The notes: a model not told the origin generated them from the sequence alone. A stretch of DNA of 64,000 bases from Aliikangiella coralliicola (GCF_007004725.1 NZ_ML660172.1:182636-246635); one strand, 5' to 3'. Counted from the first letter of the stretch, positions 1 through 9,482 are shown. Translations and numbers: made by a program.

Positions 1-225
1 CAGCAGGAAATGGTTTCGTTGGACTCGGATTTTATCATTTGGGATATTGTTCCTCGTTATGATAAGTCTAAGGCGGAGATTCAGTATAAAGTGAATGATA
101 AGAATCTCACCTATGAGAAAGCTTCGAAATATCTTGAGGTTTTTGAAAAAAACATTGATGATTTTGAGGAACATTTCAACGAAAGGTTAATGCAGTTGAT
201 AGAAGACTTTATGGGACGGTTATGA
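1..225 (+). CDS. Hypothetical protein, 3' fragment
   Basis: The reading frame is open at the left edge (Gln-Gln-Glu precede the first Met), so this is most likely the C-terminal 74 codons of a gene that starts outside the window. The visible part is rich in charged and aromatic residues and is probably helical (a stretch like KYLEVFEKNIDDFEEHF), with no signal peptide or membrane segment. I recognise no family. It could instead be a small 71-residue protein starting at the ATG at position 10, but no ribosome-binding site can be judged there. It lies 57 bases before the TPR gene on the same strand. Confidence 0.5.
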   Translation, partial: QQEMVSLDSDFIIWDIVPRYDKSKAEIQYKVNDKNLTYEKASKYLEVFEKNIDDFEEHFNERLMQLIEDFMGRL

Positions 226-282
226 GCGTTAGTTCCAGTTTTTTAGCATAAGTGATTAGAATCGTCAGACTTCGAAATTCCT

Positions 283-816
283 ATGAGTGATAATTTAGAC
301 ACTAAAATTAAAACAGCTTACCAAAAGTTGCGTCAACAGCATTTCGAACAGGCTTTCAACTTGTTTCAAGACTTAATTTCTTTATGCCGGCAAAATGGAA
401 GAAAAATAGAGCTGATTGCTGCGCTTAGAGGGGCTGCACAAGTCGTGAGAAATCAGAATGATTTCGATGCCGCGTTGGTTTATTACGAAGAAGCCGTTCA
501 AGTCTCTCGTGAACTACAGAATACTTTGCTGATTGCACATACTGTTAGGCATTATGCTGATCTGCTTAGAAAGCTGAACCAACCTGAATCAGCAGAAACT
601 CATTATCGAGAAGCTTTGGCTCTATATCGAGAATCTTCTGATACTTCTGAACTGGAACTGGCGAATGCACTGAGACCCATGGCAATATTGATGGAGACAC
701 TCGATAGAGAAAGCGAAGCTTTGAAATTTTGGCAAGAGGCAAAGTCGCTTTATGAGTCTGCAGAAATTAAAGAAGGTGTAGAAGAGTGTGAAAGTGGTAT
801 TCGTCGATGTATATGA
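283..816 (+). CDS. Tetratricopeptide-repeat protein
   Basis: A 177-residue soluble protein built almost entirely of TPR-like helical pairs. Visible repeats run roughly over residues 12-45, 46-80 (ending in a DFDAALVYYEEAVQ pattern), 86-120 (NQPESAETHYREALALY) and 128-160 (DRESEALKFWQEAKSLY), with the alternating small and aromatic residues expected of TPR. TPR proteins act as protein-protein scaffolds; the partner cannot be read from the sequence. There is no signal peptide, so a cytoplasmic location is likely. It sits 37 bases upstream of the YbaK-like gene on the same strand and may be co-transcribed with it. The family level is clear, the specific role unknown. Confidence 0.75.
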   Translation: MSDNLDTKIKTAYQKLRQQHFEQAFNLFQDLISLCRQNGRKIELIAALRGAAQVVRNQNDFDAALVYYEEAVQVSRELQNTLLIAHTVRHYADLLRKLNQPESAETHYREALALYRESSDTSELELANALRPMAILMETLDRESEALKFWQEAKSLYESAEIKEGVEECESGIRRCI

Positions 817-853
817 TTTGAGAAAATTAACTAAACTGAGTTCGAGATAAATA

Positions 854-1336
854 ATGACAAAGCAACTAAAATCGAGCGCAAAAAAAGTTCAGGATTTTTT
901 AGCCGAAAAAGGTTTTGGGTTTACTGTTCGAGAATTAGATAGTTCTACCAGAACGGCTAAAGAGGCGGCAGCGTCAATCGGCTGCCAAGTCTCCCAAATT
1001 GCCAAATCGCTTATTTTTAAAGATCAGAAAAGCGGTAAACCTGTGTTGATAGTTGCTTCTGGTATCAATCGTGTGAACATTAAGAAAGTTGAGTTTGACA
1101 CGGGTTTAAAACTAGAGAAAGCGGATGCCGATTATGTTCGAAATCATATGGGTTTCGCAATTGGCGGAGTTCCTCCGATTGCCCATAGCGGCGAAGTTTT
1201 TACTATTCTTGACTCTGATTTAAAGGCACATGAAGTTATCTGGGCGGCTGCCGGTACACCAAATGCCGTATTTGAGTTAAAGCCAGAAAATCTTGAGCAA
1301 CTAACACCTGGCCAATGGCTATCTGTTTCTGAGTAA
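854..1336 (+). CDS. YbaK/EbsC-family aminoacyl-tRNA deacylase
   Basis: A 160-residue single-domain protein of the YbaK/ProX editing superfamily. Members hydrolyse mischarged aminoacyl-tRNAs such as Cys-tRNA(Pro) or Ala-tRNA(Pro) in trans. Supporting motifs are the AKSLIFKD block around residues 50-57, the conserved VNIKKVE lysine region near residue 75, and the glycine-rich GGVPPIAH segment near residue 105, all typical of the fold. The length matches the family. It is cytoplasmic and has no anticodon-binding or synthetase module attached. Which tRNA is edited cannot be told from sequence alone. It converges with trpA, leaving 142 bases with only a weak C5/G5 hairpin and no clear terminator. 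Confidence 0.8.
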   Translation: MTKQLKSSAKKVQDFLAEKGFGFTVRELDSSTRTAKEAAASIGCQVSQIAKSLIFKDQKSGKPVLIVASGINRVNIKKVEFDTGLKLEKADADYVRNHMGFAIGGVPPIAHSGEVFTILDSDLKAHEVIWAAAGTPNAVFELKPENLEQLTPGQWLSVSE

Positions 1337-1478
1337 CTTGACTGGGTTCAAATACTAAACTTTTCCTTCCTGAGTTCCCCCAAACTTTTGGCAAAGAAGG
1401 GGGATTTGAAATGGCAGAGAATTTTCACAAAACTAGAAACTTCAAATCTCCCCATTGTCCATATTTCCAATCAATGTA

Positions 1479-2288
1479 TCACACTTTGGTCGCTTGCTTC
1501 ATGTCATGGATAAAGCTAGAGAGCTGTTCCAACATTTGTTCGGTATTGTCTAGATTTTCGTCAATTATTTTTACCACGGCAGAACCGCTGATGGCACCGT
1601 CAGAACCCGAAACTATGGCCTGCTTAACTTGAGTTGGTGCTGAAATCCCAAAACCTAAAAGTGACGGTGGGGCGTTAAATTGCTTGAGTTTGCTAATAAT
1701 ACCGTCAACGGGCATCTCTGCTTTCACATCGGTGCCGGTAACACCACTTCGGCTTAATAGATAAGTGTAACCTTCACTCAGTTTGGCCACTTGCTCCAAT
1801 GTTAAATCGTCGGCATTAGGTGTCGCTATGAAAATTGGTGCGATGTTATTTTTTTTGGCAACCTCAACAAACCGAGCGGATTCGATAATAGGTACATCGG
1901 CGATTAATACAGAGTCGACCCCAGCATTGCTGGCTTGTTGATAAAAAACTTCCACCGAATTGCCCACAACCAGGTTGGAGTAAACCAATAAACCCATTGG
2001 AATATCAGGGTAGTCTTTGCGGATAGAAGCAATGAGTTCGAAACACTTGGTCACGGTGGCGCCATTTTCTAATGCGCGAATGGCAGCTTTCTGGATCACC
2101 GGGCCATCAGCAATTGGGTCTGAAAAAGGAATACCAAGCTCTAATGCGTCAGCACCATTTTCGATTAGTCGGATTAAGATTTGATAACTGGTTTCAAGGT
2201 CTGGATCACCTAGCATGACAAAAGGAACAAATGCGCCCTCATTTTTCTGTCTTAATGCATCGAAACATTGTTGATATCGTTTGTTCAT
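1479..2288 (-). CDS. trpA: Tryptophan synthase alpha chain
   Basis: A 269-residue TIM-barrel subunit that cleaves indole-3-glycerol phosphate to indole and glyceraldehyde 3-phosphate and channels indole to TrpB. The catalytic acids are seen in [14 protein letters not shown] (Glu50 and Asp61, equivalent to E. coli E49/D60), and phosphate-binding glycines in the LLGFGIS block near residue 210. Length equals that of the E. coli protein (268). The ATG has a good AGGA ribosome site 8 bases upstream. It is the last gene of the aroF-trpEGDC(F)BA operon, 105 bases after trpB. Control is through the operon leader at about 9.4-9.9 kb. Confidence 0.97.
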   Translation of the reverse strand: MNKRYQQCFDALRQKNEGAFVPFVMLGDPDLETSYQILIRLIENGADALELGIPFSDPIADGPVIQKAAIRALENGATVTKCFELIASIRKDYPDIPMGLLVYSNLVVGNSVEVFYQQASNAGVDSVLIADVPIIESARFVEVAKKNNIAPIFIATPNADDLTLEQVAKLSEGYTYLLSRSGVTGTDVKAEMPVDGIISKLKQFNAPPSLLGFGISAPTQVKQAIVSGSDGAISGSAVVKIIDENLDNTEQMLEQLSSFIHDMKQATKV

Positions 2289-2393
2289 AATTAATTCCTG
2301 AATTTGAAGTTTTGTTTAACTTCGTCATTGTCTTGATTTGTTTTGCTGGTTAGCACTATTTTTTCGTAAATCTTTAAATATTTACGCGGCAAT

Positions 2394-3566
2394 TTAATTT
2401 AAAACTTTTCTGACATGGGCCAAATCTTTATCGCCACGTCCTGAAAGATTAACCACAATAATTGAACCGTCGGGAACCTTCTCCGCTAGTTTTAAGGTGT
2501 AAGCGAGTGCATGTGAAGACTCTAGTGCCGGAATAATTCCTTCGCTTTTTGACAAAACTTGAAAAGCATTTAATGCTTCTTCATCGGTTGCGGTAACATA
2601 TTCCACTCGGCCGATATCTTTGAGATGAGCATGTTGAGGGCCGACCGCCGGATAATCGAGACCCGCAGATACTGAGTAAGACTCTTCTATTTGTCCATCT
2701 TCATTTTGCATTACAAATGTGTGAGAACCGTGCAAAATACCGAGTTTGCCTTTGGTTAATGTTGCGCCGTGTTGGTCAGTGTCGAGACCTTTGCCAGCTG
2801 GCTCCACGCCGACTAATTTAACCTCTGTCTTATCGATTAAGTCGGCAAATAAACCAATGGCATTGGAACCGCCACCCACGCAAGCAATAGCATAATCTGG
2901 GAGTCTACCTTCTACTTCTAAAACTTGGGCGTGAACCTCTTCTCCTATCATTTTTTGAAATTCTCGAACCATCGTGGGAAATGGATGAGGACCAGCGGCG
3001 GTGCCAAGTAAATAGTGACTATTCTGATAAGTTGCAGACCAATCCCTGAGGGCTTCGTTCACTGCATCTTTCAAGGTGCCGCTGCCAGCTGAAACCGGAA
3101 TCACTTCTGCGCCCATCAGCTCCATTCTAAACACATTGGGTTGTTGTCTTTGGCAGTCTATTTCTCCCATATAAACTCGGCATTTCAGACCAAGAAGGGC
3201 GCAAGCGATAGCTGTGGCAACACCATGTTGGCCTGCGCCGGTTTCTGCGATGATTTCAGTTTTTCCCATCCGTTTGGCGAGTAATGCCTGGCCTAAAACC
3301 TGGTTAGTTTTATGTGCGCCGCCATGGAGTAAATCTTCGCGTTTCAGATAGATTTTTACTTGCTCGTTTGGAGAGAAATTTCTGGTCAATGTTAGCGGTG
3401 TCGGGCGGCCGGCATAATTGTTGAGCAGGTCCTGAAATTCATCTTTAAATGATTGATCATTGGTTGCATTGACAAATGCTTCTTCCAATTGCATTAATGC
3501 CGGTACTAGTAATTCGGGGACATACATCCCACCGAAATCTCCAAAATATCGATTGAGTTTGGTCAT
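2394..3566 (-). CDS. trpB: Tryptophan synthase beta chain
   Basis: A 390-residue PLP enzyme that condenses indole with serine to tryptophan in the alpha2-beta2 complex. The PLP lysine is Lys86 in GGAHKTNQ, the phosphate-binding GGGSNAIG loop lies near residue 232, and the family opening [13 protein letters not shown] is intact. The length is close to E. coli TrpB (397), so this is the canonical TrpB1 type rather than TrpB2. It lies between trpCF and trpA with gaps of 47 and 105 bases, and is presumably translated from the single operon transcript. Confidence 0.98.
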   Translation of the reverse strand: MTKLNRYFGDFGGMYVPELLVPALMQLEEAFVNATNDQSFKDEFQDLLNNYAGRPTPLTLTRNFSPNEQVKIYLKREDLLHGGAHKTNQVLGQALLAKRMGKTEIIAETGAGQHGVATAIACALLGLKCRVYMGEIDCQRQQPNVFRMELMGAEVIPVSAGSGTLKDAVNEALRDWSATYQNSHYLLGTAAGPHPFPTMVREFQKMIGEEVHAQVLEVEGRLPDYAIACVGGGSNAIGLFADLIDKTEVKLVGVEPAGKGLDTDQHGATLTKGKLGILHGSHTFVMQNEDGQIEESYSVSAGLDYPAVGPQHAHLKDIGRVEYVTATDEEALNAFQVLSKSEGIIPALESSHALAYTLKLAEKVPDGSIIVVNLSGRGDKDLAHVRKVLN

Positions 3567-3613
3567 AGCTGATTCCTGATCCTGAATTCTTGATAATTAA
3601 ATGTTTAAGTTGG

Positions 3614-4981
3614 TTAAATTCGAATTTGTTTAAATATCTGGTTAATTTTTTCTGAGCTCTTAATACCTGGGCCAGTTTCTACTCCCGAGCTGAGATCAAT
3701 TGCATAAGTTTGTTGTGAGATTGCTTGCGCCACGTTATCGCTATTAATACCACCGGCCAGTATTAGCTCACTTGCGTCTATATCTTCTAATAAACGCCAA
3801 TCAAAACTGTCTCCAGTGCCACCCCGTTCAGTGGTTGAATAAGTATCTAACAAGTAACGATCAATGTTGGTGTCTTTCACAAAGTTTACTGAGTTAGCAA
3901 CATGCACTGCTTTCCAGATTTGAGTGTTGGGTAGAGCTGTGCGTAAATCCTTAACGTACTCGGCAGATTCGTTACCGTGTAATTGAACCGCATAAAGCCC
4001 CAGTTGATTGGTATGCTCGATAACAGTTTCGAGAGATTCATTCACAAACACACCGACGTATCTTAGTGGAGCACTGATGACGATTTCTTTGGCTGTTTCC
4101 AGTTCAACATAGCGTTGAGAGCCAGGATAGAAAATAAAACCCGCAAAAACACCGCCGTTTTTGTCAATGTCGACCGCATCTTGAATCTGTGTAATTCCGC
4201 AAATTTTAACTTTTCCAAAAATAAGTGATTTGCAGTGATAACGAATATCTTGATGGGACATAATACTGGACCCAACCAGAAAGCCATTCACCAGTGGTGC
4301 TAGTCGTTTAACATCATTGTGTGTTTCAATGCCAGACTCTGAAATAATAATTCGGTCTTGCGGTATTTTTCCTGCCAGTTTTTCAGTGGTTTCCAAGTCA
4401 ATGGTCAAACTTTTCAAATCGCGATTGTTAATACCGATGATTTCTGCGTTTAGGTCAATCGCTCGTTGTAATTCTGTTTCATCATGAACTTCCGTTAATA
4501 TGTCCAGGTTCAGTGATTTTGCTGTTGCTGCGAGTTCTTGATATTCATCATCGTTTAACACCGATAACATTAACAAGATAGCATCGGCACCATAATGCCG
4601 AGCCTCATAGACTTGATAAGTATCAATGAAAAAATCTTTGCATAAAATGGGCTGCTCAACACTTTTGCTGGCTGTTTGCAAATATTGAAAACTTCCCTGA
4701 AAATATTTCTCATCCGTTAAAACCGAAATAGCGCTGGCATAATCTTTGTATTGTGAAAGTATTTCTTCAATATCAAAATTTTCGCGGATCAAACCTTTTG
4801 AAGGGGAGGCTTTTTTGCATTCAAAAATAAAGTCCGCGTTTGGGTTACTCAGCGCCGTCTTAAAGCATCTTTGAGAAGGTGAGAGCGTCTTTTCAAAAGA
4901 TGCGAGTGCCATCTGTTTTTTTCTGACAGCGACTTCTTCTTTCTTGTGAGCAACAATTTCAGCAAGTACATTACGCGACAT
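3614..4981 (-). CDS. trpC: Bifunctional indole-3-glycerol-phosphate synthase / phosphoribosylanthranilate isomerase
   Basis: A fused TrpC-TrpF of 455 residues, as in enterics. The N-terminal IGPS barrel (about 1-255) shows FECKKASPSKG (Glu54 onward) and IGINNRDL. The C-terminal PRAI barrel (about 256-455) opens with VKICGIT, whose Cys is the general base, and carries the LLDTYS aspartate and LAGGIN phosphate loop. It performs two successive steps from phosphoribosylanthranilate to indole-3-glycerol phosphate. I place the start at the ATG at 4981, which has GGAG 8 bases upstream; a TTG two codons earlier overlaps the trpD stop but is less likely. The gap to trpD is only 2 bases, implying translational coupling. 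Confidence 0.97.
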   Translation of the reverse strand: MSRNVLAEIVAHKKEEVAVRKKQMALASFEKTLSPSQRCFKTALSNPNADFIFECKKASPSKGLIRENFDIEEILSQYKDYASAISVLTDEKYFQGSFQYLQTASKSVEQPILCKDFFIDTYQVYEARHYGADAILLMLSVLNDDEYQELAATAKSLNLDILTEVHDETELQRAIDLNAEIIGINNRDLKSLTIDLETTEKLAGKIPQDRIIISESGIETHNDVKRLAPLVNGFLVGSSIMSHQDIRYHCKSLIFGKVKICGITQIQDAVDIDKNGGVFAGFIFYPGSQRYVELETAKEIVISAPLRYVGVFVNESLETVIEHTNQLGLYAVQLHGNESAEYVKDLRTALPNTQIWKAVHVANSVNFVKDTNIDRYLLDTYSTTERGGTGDSFDWRLLEDIDASELILAGGINSDNVAQAISQQTYAIDLSSGVETGPGIKSSEKINQIFKQIRI

Positions 4982-4983
4982 GA

Positions 4984-5997
4984 TCAAGCTCCCGAATTAC
5001 TTAGTTCTGCGAGCGCCAGTAATTTATCAAATGCCTGCCCACTGTGAATAATGTCTTGTGCTTCCGCGACGCCCTGTTTTAGAGATTGGCTGTTACCTGA
5101 GACATAAAATAATGCGCCGGCGTTGGCCGCGACGGTATCAACAATTGGTTGCTCAGATTTTCCCTGCAATACTTCAGCAAATTTCTGCGCATTTTCTTCG
5201 GGGGAGCCGCCAAACAAAGCACTAAGAGGAACTTCATTTAATCCGAAGTCTGATAAAGTTAACTCATATTCAGTGATCTTACCGTCACGAAGTTCCGCCA
5301 CATGAGTGTTTCCTGATAACGTAATTTCGTCACAGCCATTACTATGTACGACCATCGCGGAGCGGCAGCCGGAAAGTCTCAGAGATTCTGCTGCGGCAAA
5401 ACAATGATCAGGAGAGTAAACTCCCATCAATTGATATTCAGGATTAGCAGGGTTAATCAAAGGGCCCAGCAGGTTAAAAATAGTACGAGTTTTTAGCGCA
5501 TTTCGTACCGGCATTACATGCTTTACTCCCGGGTGATAAAGTGGCGCAAACAAAAAGGTGACGCCTACTTCATCCAGACACTTGCGAGCGACTTCCGGTG
5601 ACATATCAATTTTAACATTGAGTTGTTCTAACACATCTGCAGAGCCACATTTACTCGAGATAGAGCGATTGCCGTGCTTGACCATTTTTAACCCTTTAGT
5701 TGCGGCAATAACAGAAACCAAAGTTGAAATATTCAAGGTGTGCTTTCCACTTCCACCTGTGCCACAGCTATCGGCGGTGGCATAATTGGGCCGATCGAAA
5801 AAGTTCGCATTTTTTCTCAGGGCCTGAGCCGCTCCCGCGACTTCTTGCGGTGCTTCTCCTTTCATTTTTAATCCGACAAGGAAAGCGGCAATATTAATTG
5901 GATCTTGTTCACCGCCGACAAATTGATTAAACACCTCAAATGTTTCTTGTTGCGATAAATCCTGTTTTTGATAGATTTTTTCATGTAGGTTTTGCAT
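4984..5997 (-). CDS. trpD: Anthranilate phosphoribosyltransferase
   Basis: A 337-residue enzyme transferring phosphoribose from PRPP to anthranilate. The PRPP/phosphate motif GTGGSGKHTLNIST near residue 80 and the KHGNRS anthranilate-site motif near residue 107 are both intact. This is the stand-alone form, not fused to TrpG as in E. coli. An AGAGAAA ribosome site precedes the ATG. It lies 29 bases after trpG and its stop is 2 bases before the trpCF start, within the operon. Confidence 0.97.
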   Translation of the reverse strand: MQNLHEKIYQKQDLSQQETFEVFNQFVGGEQDPINIAAFLVGLKMKGEAPQEVAGAAQALRKNANFFDRPNYATADSCGTGGSGKHTLNISTLVSVIAATKGLKMVKHGNRSISSKCGSADVLEQLNVKIDMSPEVARKCLDEVGVTFLFAPLYHPGVKHVMPVRNALKTRTIFNLLGPLINPANPEYQLMGVYSPDHCFAAAESLRLSGCRSAMVVHSNGCDEITLSGNTHVAELRDGKITEYELTLSDFGLNEVPLSALFGGSPEENAQKFAEVLQGKSEQPIVDTVAANAGALFYVSGNSQSLKQGVAEAQDIIHSGQAFDKLLALAELSNSGA

Positions 5998-6026
5998 GAT
6001 TTTTTCTCTTTAAGTTTTGAATTCGG

Positions 6027-6659
6027 TTATGCATTAGTCGGTTGATGATTCGCCTGTCCAAGTGGCGCGTCGGCTAGCCAACTTAATGAGGATTTCAATA
6101 ATTCGCCGCCGTATGTGGTCAGGATAGATTCGGGGTGAAATTGAAATCCAAGAATTTTGTGCTGCTGGTGTTTCACTGCCATAACCTCGTGTTCTGTTTT
6201 GGCAATTACATCTAAATTTGTGGGCATTTGTGTTGCCACCAACGAGTGGTAGCGAGCCGCGCGTAATGGGTTTGGTAAGGCATTAAACACCGGGTGTTCT
6301 TCGGTATGAATATCATCTGCTTTTCCGTGAACAATATCTCTTGCTTGTCCGACGACACCGCCAAATTGCTGCACGATAGCTTGATGTCCCAGGCAAATTC
6401 CCAGTATGGGAAGCTTACCTGAGAATTGCTCGATTATTTTTAACGAGTTACCAGCCGAATCTGGATTGCCTGGTCCCGGTGAAATGACGATCACCGAGCG
6501 CTTGTTTTGCAATCGTTGTTCGGTAAAAATTTCGTCAATAGGCGTGTCGTTTCTAAACACCACCACTTCCACATTTAACATGCGAAACTGATTAACCAGG
6601 TTGTAAGTGAAAGAGTCATAATTATCTATCATGATAATTTGTAGTGGTTGAGTCATCAC
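6027..6659 (-). CDS. trpG: Anthranilate synthase glutamine amidotransferase component
   Basis: A 210-residue class I glutaminase that delivers ammonia to TrpE. The nucleophile Cys89 sits in GICLGHQ, and the His-Glu pair in FQFHPES near residue 170. The start ATGA overlaps the trpE stop by 4 bases, the usual arrangement for equimolar TrpE/TrpG synthesis. The C-terminal 20 residues (ending APLGQANHQPTNA) extend a little beyond the core domain. Such subunits can sometimes serve p-aminobenzoate synthase (PabA) as well; the operon position favours TrpG as its main role. Confidence 0.96.
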   Translation of the reverse strand: MMTQPLQIIMIDNYDSFTYNLVNQFRMLNVEVVVFRNDTPIDEIFTEQRLQNKRSVIVISPGPGNPDSAGNSLKIIEQFSGKLPILGICLGHQAIVQQFGGVVGQARDIVHGKADDIHTEEHPVFNALPNPLRAARYHSLVATQMPTNLDVIAKTEHEVMAVKHQQHKILGFQFHPESILTTYGGELLKSSLSWLADAPLGQANHQPTNA

Positions 6660-8338
6660 TGGTTCTCCATCACTTTTTGATTGGCAACTTTCACTGCAGA
6701 AAGCACCGCTTTGGCTTTGTTCTCAGTTTCTTGAGCTTCCATTAATGGATCTGAATCATAAACAATGCCGGCTCCTGCCTGAACTTGCGCAACGCCATTT
6801 TGATAAAATGCTGAGCGTATAACGATACAAGTATCCATATCGCCGCGTCCGTTGAGATAACCAACAGCACCGCCATAACTTCCGCGTCTTTTTTTCTCGA
6901 CGTGTCGAATTAGCTGGCTCGCTTTTATTTTAGGTGCCCCAGTTAGCGTCCCCATATTCATACAAGCTCGGTAGGCATGAAGCGCATCTAAATCTTCGCG
7001 AAGCTGCCCTTGTACGCAAGATACCAGGTGCATCACTTGAGAATAACGGTCAACGGCAAGTAATCTGGGCACATGGGTGGTTCCGGGCTGTGAAATTCTG
7101 GCAACATCATTGCGTGCAAGGTCCACCAACATCATGTGTTCTGAAAGTTCTTTTTCATCAAGTTTCAATTCTGCTTCAATTCTCGCATCGAGGTCGAGAT
7201 CGATTTCTCCATCTTGTTTTTTCCCTCGGGGGCGAGTTCCTGCGATGGGGTAGAGCAATACTTTATTATCTTCACTGGTGTATTTAAGCGCGCTTTCAGG
7301 TGAAGCGCCGAATAAAGCGAAATCTTGATCTTGCATATAAAAAAGATACGGGCTGGGGTTGGCAGATTTGAGTTCGCGATAACTGGCAAGTGGTGATAGA
7401 CACTCAATAGAAAAAGTTCTTGATGGAACCACCTGAAACACATCACCTTTAACGATATTCTGCTTTAGTTGCATCACAATTTGCTGATATTCATTGTCAT
7501 CAATATCAGTTTTGATGCTTGAATTGCTCTGCGAGTTTTTTTGAGTGTGTTTATTAGAGTCGTCAGATTTTGGCGCAGATGGCTGGTTTAGATCCGCGAG
7601 TTGTTGCTCGACTGTTTCAAAATTTCTGGCAAGTTCATAGTAGGTATTTTTCTCGTTATCTCCAGAGAAATGATTACTAAATAGTCGCTTGATATTTCGT
7701 TGATGATCAATGATCAAAATATTTTCTGCCAGGTAAAAAACGTAATCGGGGCAAGTGTTCTGACCCTTGTCTACCTGGGGGAGGTTTTCAAAACTGGCGA
7801 TAAAATCAAATGCGAAAAGTCCGCATAGAAAAATTGAATATTCGTTGTCTGTTTCAGCCTCAAAAGCACTTTTAATTAATCTTAAAATATCGATTGGTGA
7901 GTGCTCTTTTAATCTGGCGTCTTCGTCGAGAAAACTTTGCGTATGGCTGTAGGTCACCAGCAAAGCGCTTAAATCTGCTTTTGAGCTCAACGTATTTTCT
8001 ATTTGCAGCTCGCTACTATTGCTCCTTAGTTGTTCCTCAATGTGCTGAAGCGCGTTGGCACCGTTATGAGTCAATGCTTCTAGCTTGACAGTGCGTTCGT
8101 TACATTCAATTCGAATGGCTGCTTTGAGCATTAAAATACTCTTCACGCCTTCTCTTGATTCAATCTCGCTCGATTCAAGCAACATGCTGTTTTTTAGCTC
8201 GAGTCTGCGACTGAGCCCTTCAAAAATCTCAACCGGTTCTAACAGCGAATCTATCGATTTACTGATGGTTTTTACGCGGCCTGGTTGAGGTTGGGCTTTC
8301 GCTGATTGTGCCGCATTATGTGATTCGTGATTGAACAT
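6656..8338 (-). CDS. trpE: Anthranilate synthase component I
   Basis: A 560-residue chorismate-utilising enzyme making anthranilate. Its tryptophan feedback site is recognisable as LLES at residues 53-56. Catalytic-domain blocks are in order: GASPESALKY, PIAGTRPRGK, DLARNDVARIS, GTLTGAPKIKA, and AGAGIVYDSDP with the ensuing E..ET metal ligands. It is about 40 residues longer than E. coli TrpE because of an N-terminal extension and a polar Ser/Asn/Lys/Asp-rich linker at about 251-280 between the two domains. Its ATG overlaps the aroF stop by one base (TAATG), so translation is coupled to DAHP synthase. Confidence 0.97.
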   Translation of the reverse strand: MFNHESHNAAQSAKAQPQPGRVKTISKSIDSLLEPVEIFEGLSRRLELKNSMLLESSEIESREGVKSILMLKAAIRIECNERTVKLEALTHNGANALQHIEEQLRSNSSELQIENTLSSKADLSALLVTYSHTQSFLDEDARLKEHSPIDILRLIKSAFEAETDNEYSIFLCGLFAFDFIASFENLPQVDKGQNTCPDYVFYLAENILIIDHQRNIKRLFSNHFSGDNEKNTYYELARNFETVEQQLADLNQPSAPKSDDSNKHTQKNSQSNSSIKTDIDDNEYQQIVMQLKQNIVKGDVFQVVPSRTFSIECLSPLASYRELKSANPSPYLFYMQDQDFALFGASPESALKYTSEDNKVLLYPIAGTRPRGKKQDGEIDLDLDARIEAELKLDEKELSEHMMLVDLARNDVARISQPGTTHVPRLLAVDRYSQVMHLVSCVQGQLREDLDALHAYRACMNMGTLTGAPKIKASQLIRHVEKKRRGSYGGAVGYLNGRGDMDTCIVIRSAFYQNGVAQVQAGAGIVYDSDPLMEAQETENKAKAVLSAVKVANQKVMENQ

Positions 8339-9354
8339 TAAGCCAATACCTTGCCTGCTGCTTGAACAAAGGGAGTTAATTCTCGCATCATTTTAGCAAA
8401 TGAAGCTTCATCTAATGATTGTGCGCCGTCTGATAAAGCGACTTGAGGGTCGTAATGGGCTTCTACAATAACACCGTCGGCACCACAAGCGACTGCAGCT
8501 TTCGCCATTGGAGCAACGAGTTCGCGAATTCCTGTGCCGTGAGAGGGGTCAACAATAACCGGCAAGTGACTTTTTGTTTTAATGTAGGCTACCGCGTTCA
8601 GGTCTAGCGTATTGCGCGTAGCTCTTTCGAAAGTTCGAATGCCACGTTCGCAAATAACCACATTATGATTGCCTTCGTTATAAATATATTCTGCAGCCAG
8701 TAGTAATTCTTCGATAGTTGCCGACATACCACGTTTTAGCAAGGTTGGCGTTTGGCTTTGTCCGACAGCTTTCAGTAATTTGAAATTTTGCATGTTACGC
8801 GCGCCAACCTGGAATGCATCGACATATTTTTCCAGAAGTTCCACATGAGCAGGGTCTACAATTTCAGTGACACAGGGGAGGCCGTATTCTTTAGACGCTT
8901 CTTGCATTAACTTCAGACCTTCTTCCTCAAGTCCCTGAAAGCTGTAAGGTGAGGTTCTGGGTTTGAACGCGCCGCCTCGCAATCCGACGGCGCCGTGTTT
9001 TTTGACTATTTCTGCGGACTTGAAAATCTGGTCACGGTTTTCAATCGCACAAGGTCCGGCAATCACTGCGAAAGAGCCGCCCCCGATGGTAACGTCGCCA
9101 AATTTTACCTGAGTGTCATGGCTCTGCATTTCACGGCTAACTTGTTTGTAGGTACTCAGAATAGGTTTGACGTTTTCCACCATTGGGTTTGCCGCGATAT
9201 TGAGGTTGTTGAGTATTCGCTCATCGCCGAGTGCGCCCAATACAATTCTTTCTGTACCTGGCATGTATAAAGGTTTGAGTTTGACTGATTCAATCTGTTC
9301 CAGGATTGCTTTGGCATCAGCTTCGGTGGCTTCCGGTTTTAGTACAATTATCAT
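8338..9354 (-). CDS. aroF: 3-deoxy-7-phosphoheptulonate (DAHP) synthase, type I-beta with N-terminal ferredoxin-like domain
   Basis: A 338-residue enzyme catalysing the first shikimate-pathway step (PEP + erythrose 4-phosphate). Residues 1-70 form the small ferredoxin-like regulatory domain known from Thermotoga-type DAHP synthases. The barrel follows with GPCAIENRDQ, GGAFKPRTSPYSFQG, LLKRGMSAT, DPSHGTG and EAHYDP. This differs from the AroF/G/H I-alpha enzymes of E. coli. It is the first structural gene of the trp operon, with GGGAAA 6 bases before the ATG, 128 bases after leader peptide 2. Operon placement suggests it is the tryptophan-linked isoenzyme; the actual allosteric ligand cannot be read. 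Confidence 0.95.
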   Translation of the reverse strand: MIIVLKPEATEADAKAILEQIESVKLKPLYMPGTERIVLGALGDERILNNLNIAANPMVENVKPILSTYKQVSREMQSHDTQVKFGDVTIGGGSFAVIAGPCAIENRDQIFKSAEIVKKHGAVGLRGGAFKPRTSPYSFQGLEEEGLKLMQEASKEYGLPCVTEIVDPAHVELLEKYVDAFQVGARNMQNFKLLKAVGQSQTPTLLKRGMSATIEELLLAAEYIYNEGNHNVVICERGIRTFERATRNTLDLNAVAYIKTKSHLPVIVDPSHGTGIRELVAPMAKAAVACGADGVIVEAHYDPQVALSDGAQSLDEASFAKMMRELTPFVQAAGKVLA

Positions 9355-9423
9355 GATCGTTTCCCGTGAAATAGTTTAAATTTAAATTCTGTTAGTAAAA
9401 TTGGTCTGCTTTTAAATCGTAAA

Positions 9424-9456
9424 GGTATAAAAAAACCCGCAATTTGAGCGGGTTTT
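9424..9456 (-). terminator. Second trp attenuator (intrinsic terminator 2)
   Basis: On the minus strand a 9-bp perfect stem (AAAACCCGC / GCGGGTTTT, 9456-9448 and 9440-9432) with a 7-base loop is followed by a run of seven T. It lies between leader peptide 2 and aroF, so it must be read through for operon expression. The ACCCGC part of the 5' arm can pair instead with GTGGGT at the 3' end of the leader peptide 2 region (antiterminator). That segment can in turn be sequestered by CATTCAA, which directly follows the Trp codons (pairs with TTGGGTG at 9494-9488 including G-U). This is the 1:2 / 2:3 / 3:4 logic of trp attenuation. Confidence 0.88.
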
Positions 9457-9482
9457 CCTGTTAATTGATTGCACACAACAAG

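Noticed and set aside
1376..1406. C5/G5 inverted repeat after the YbaK-like gene as a terminator
   Set aside because: Only 5-6 pairs with a 17-base loop and no T-run; too weak to call.
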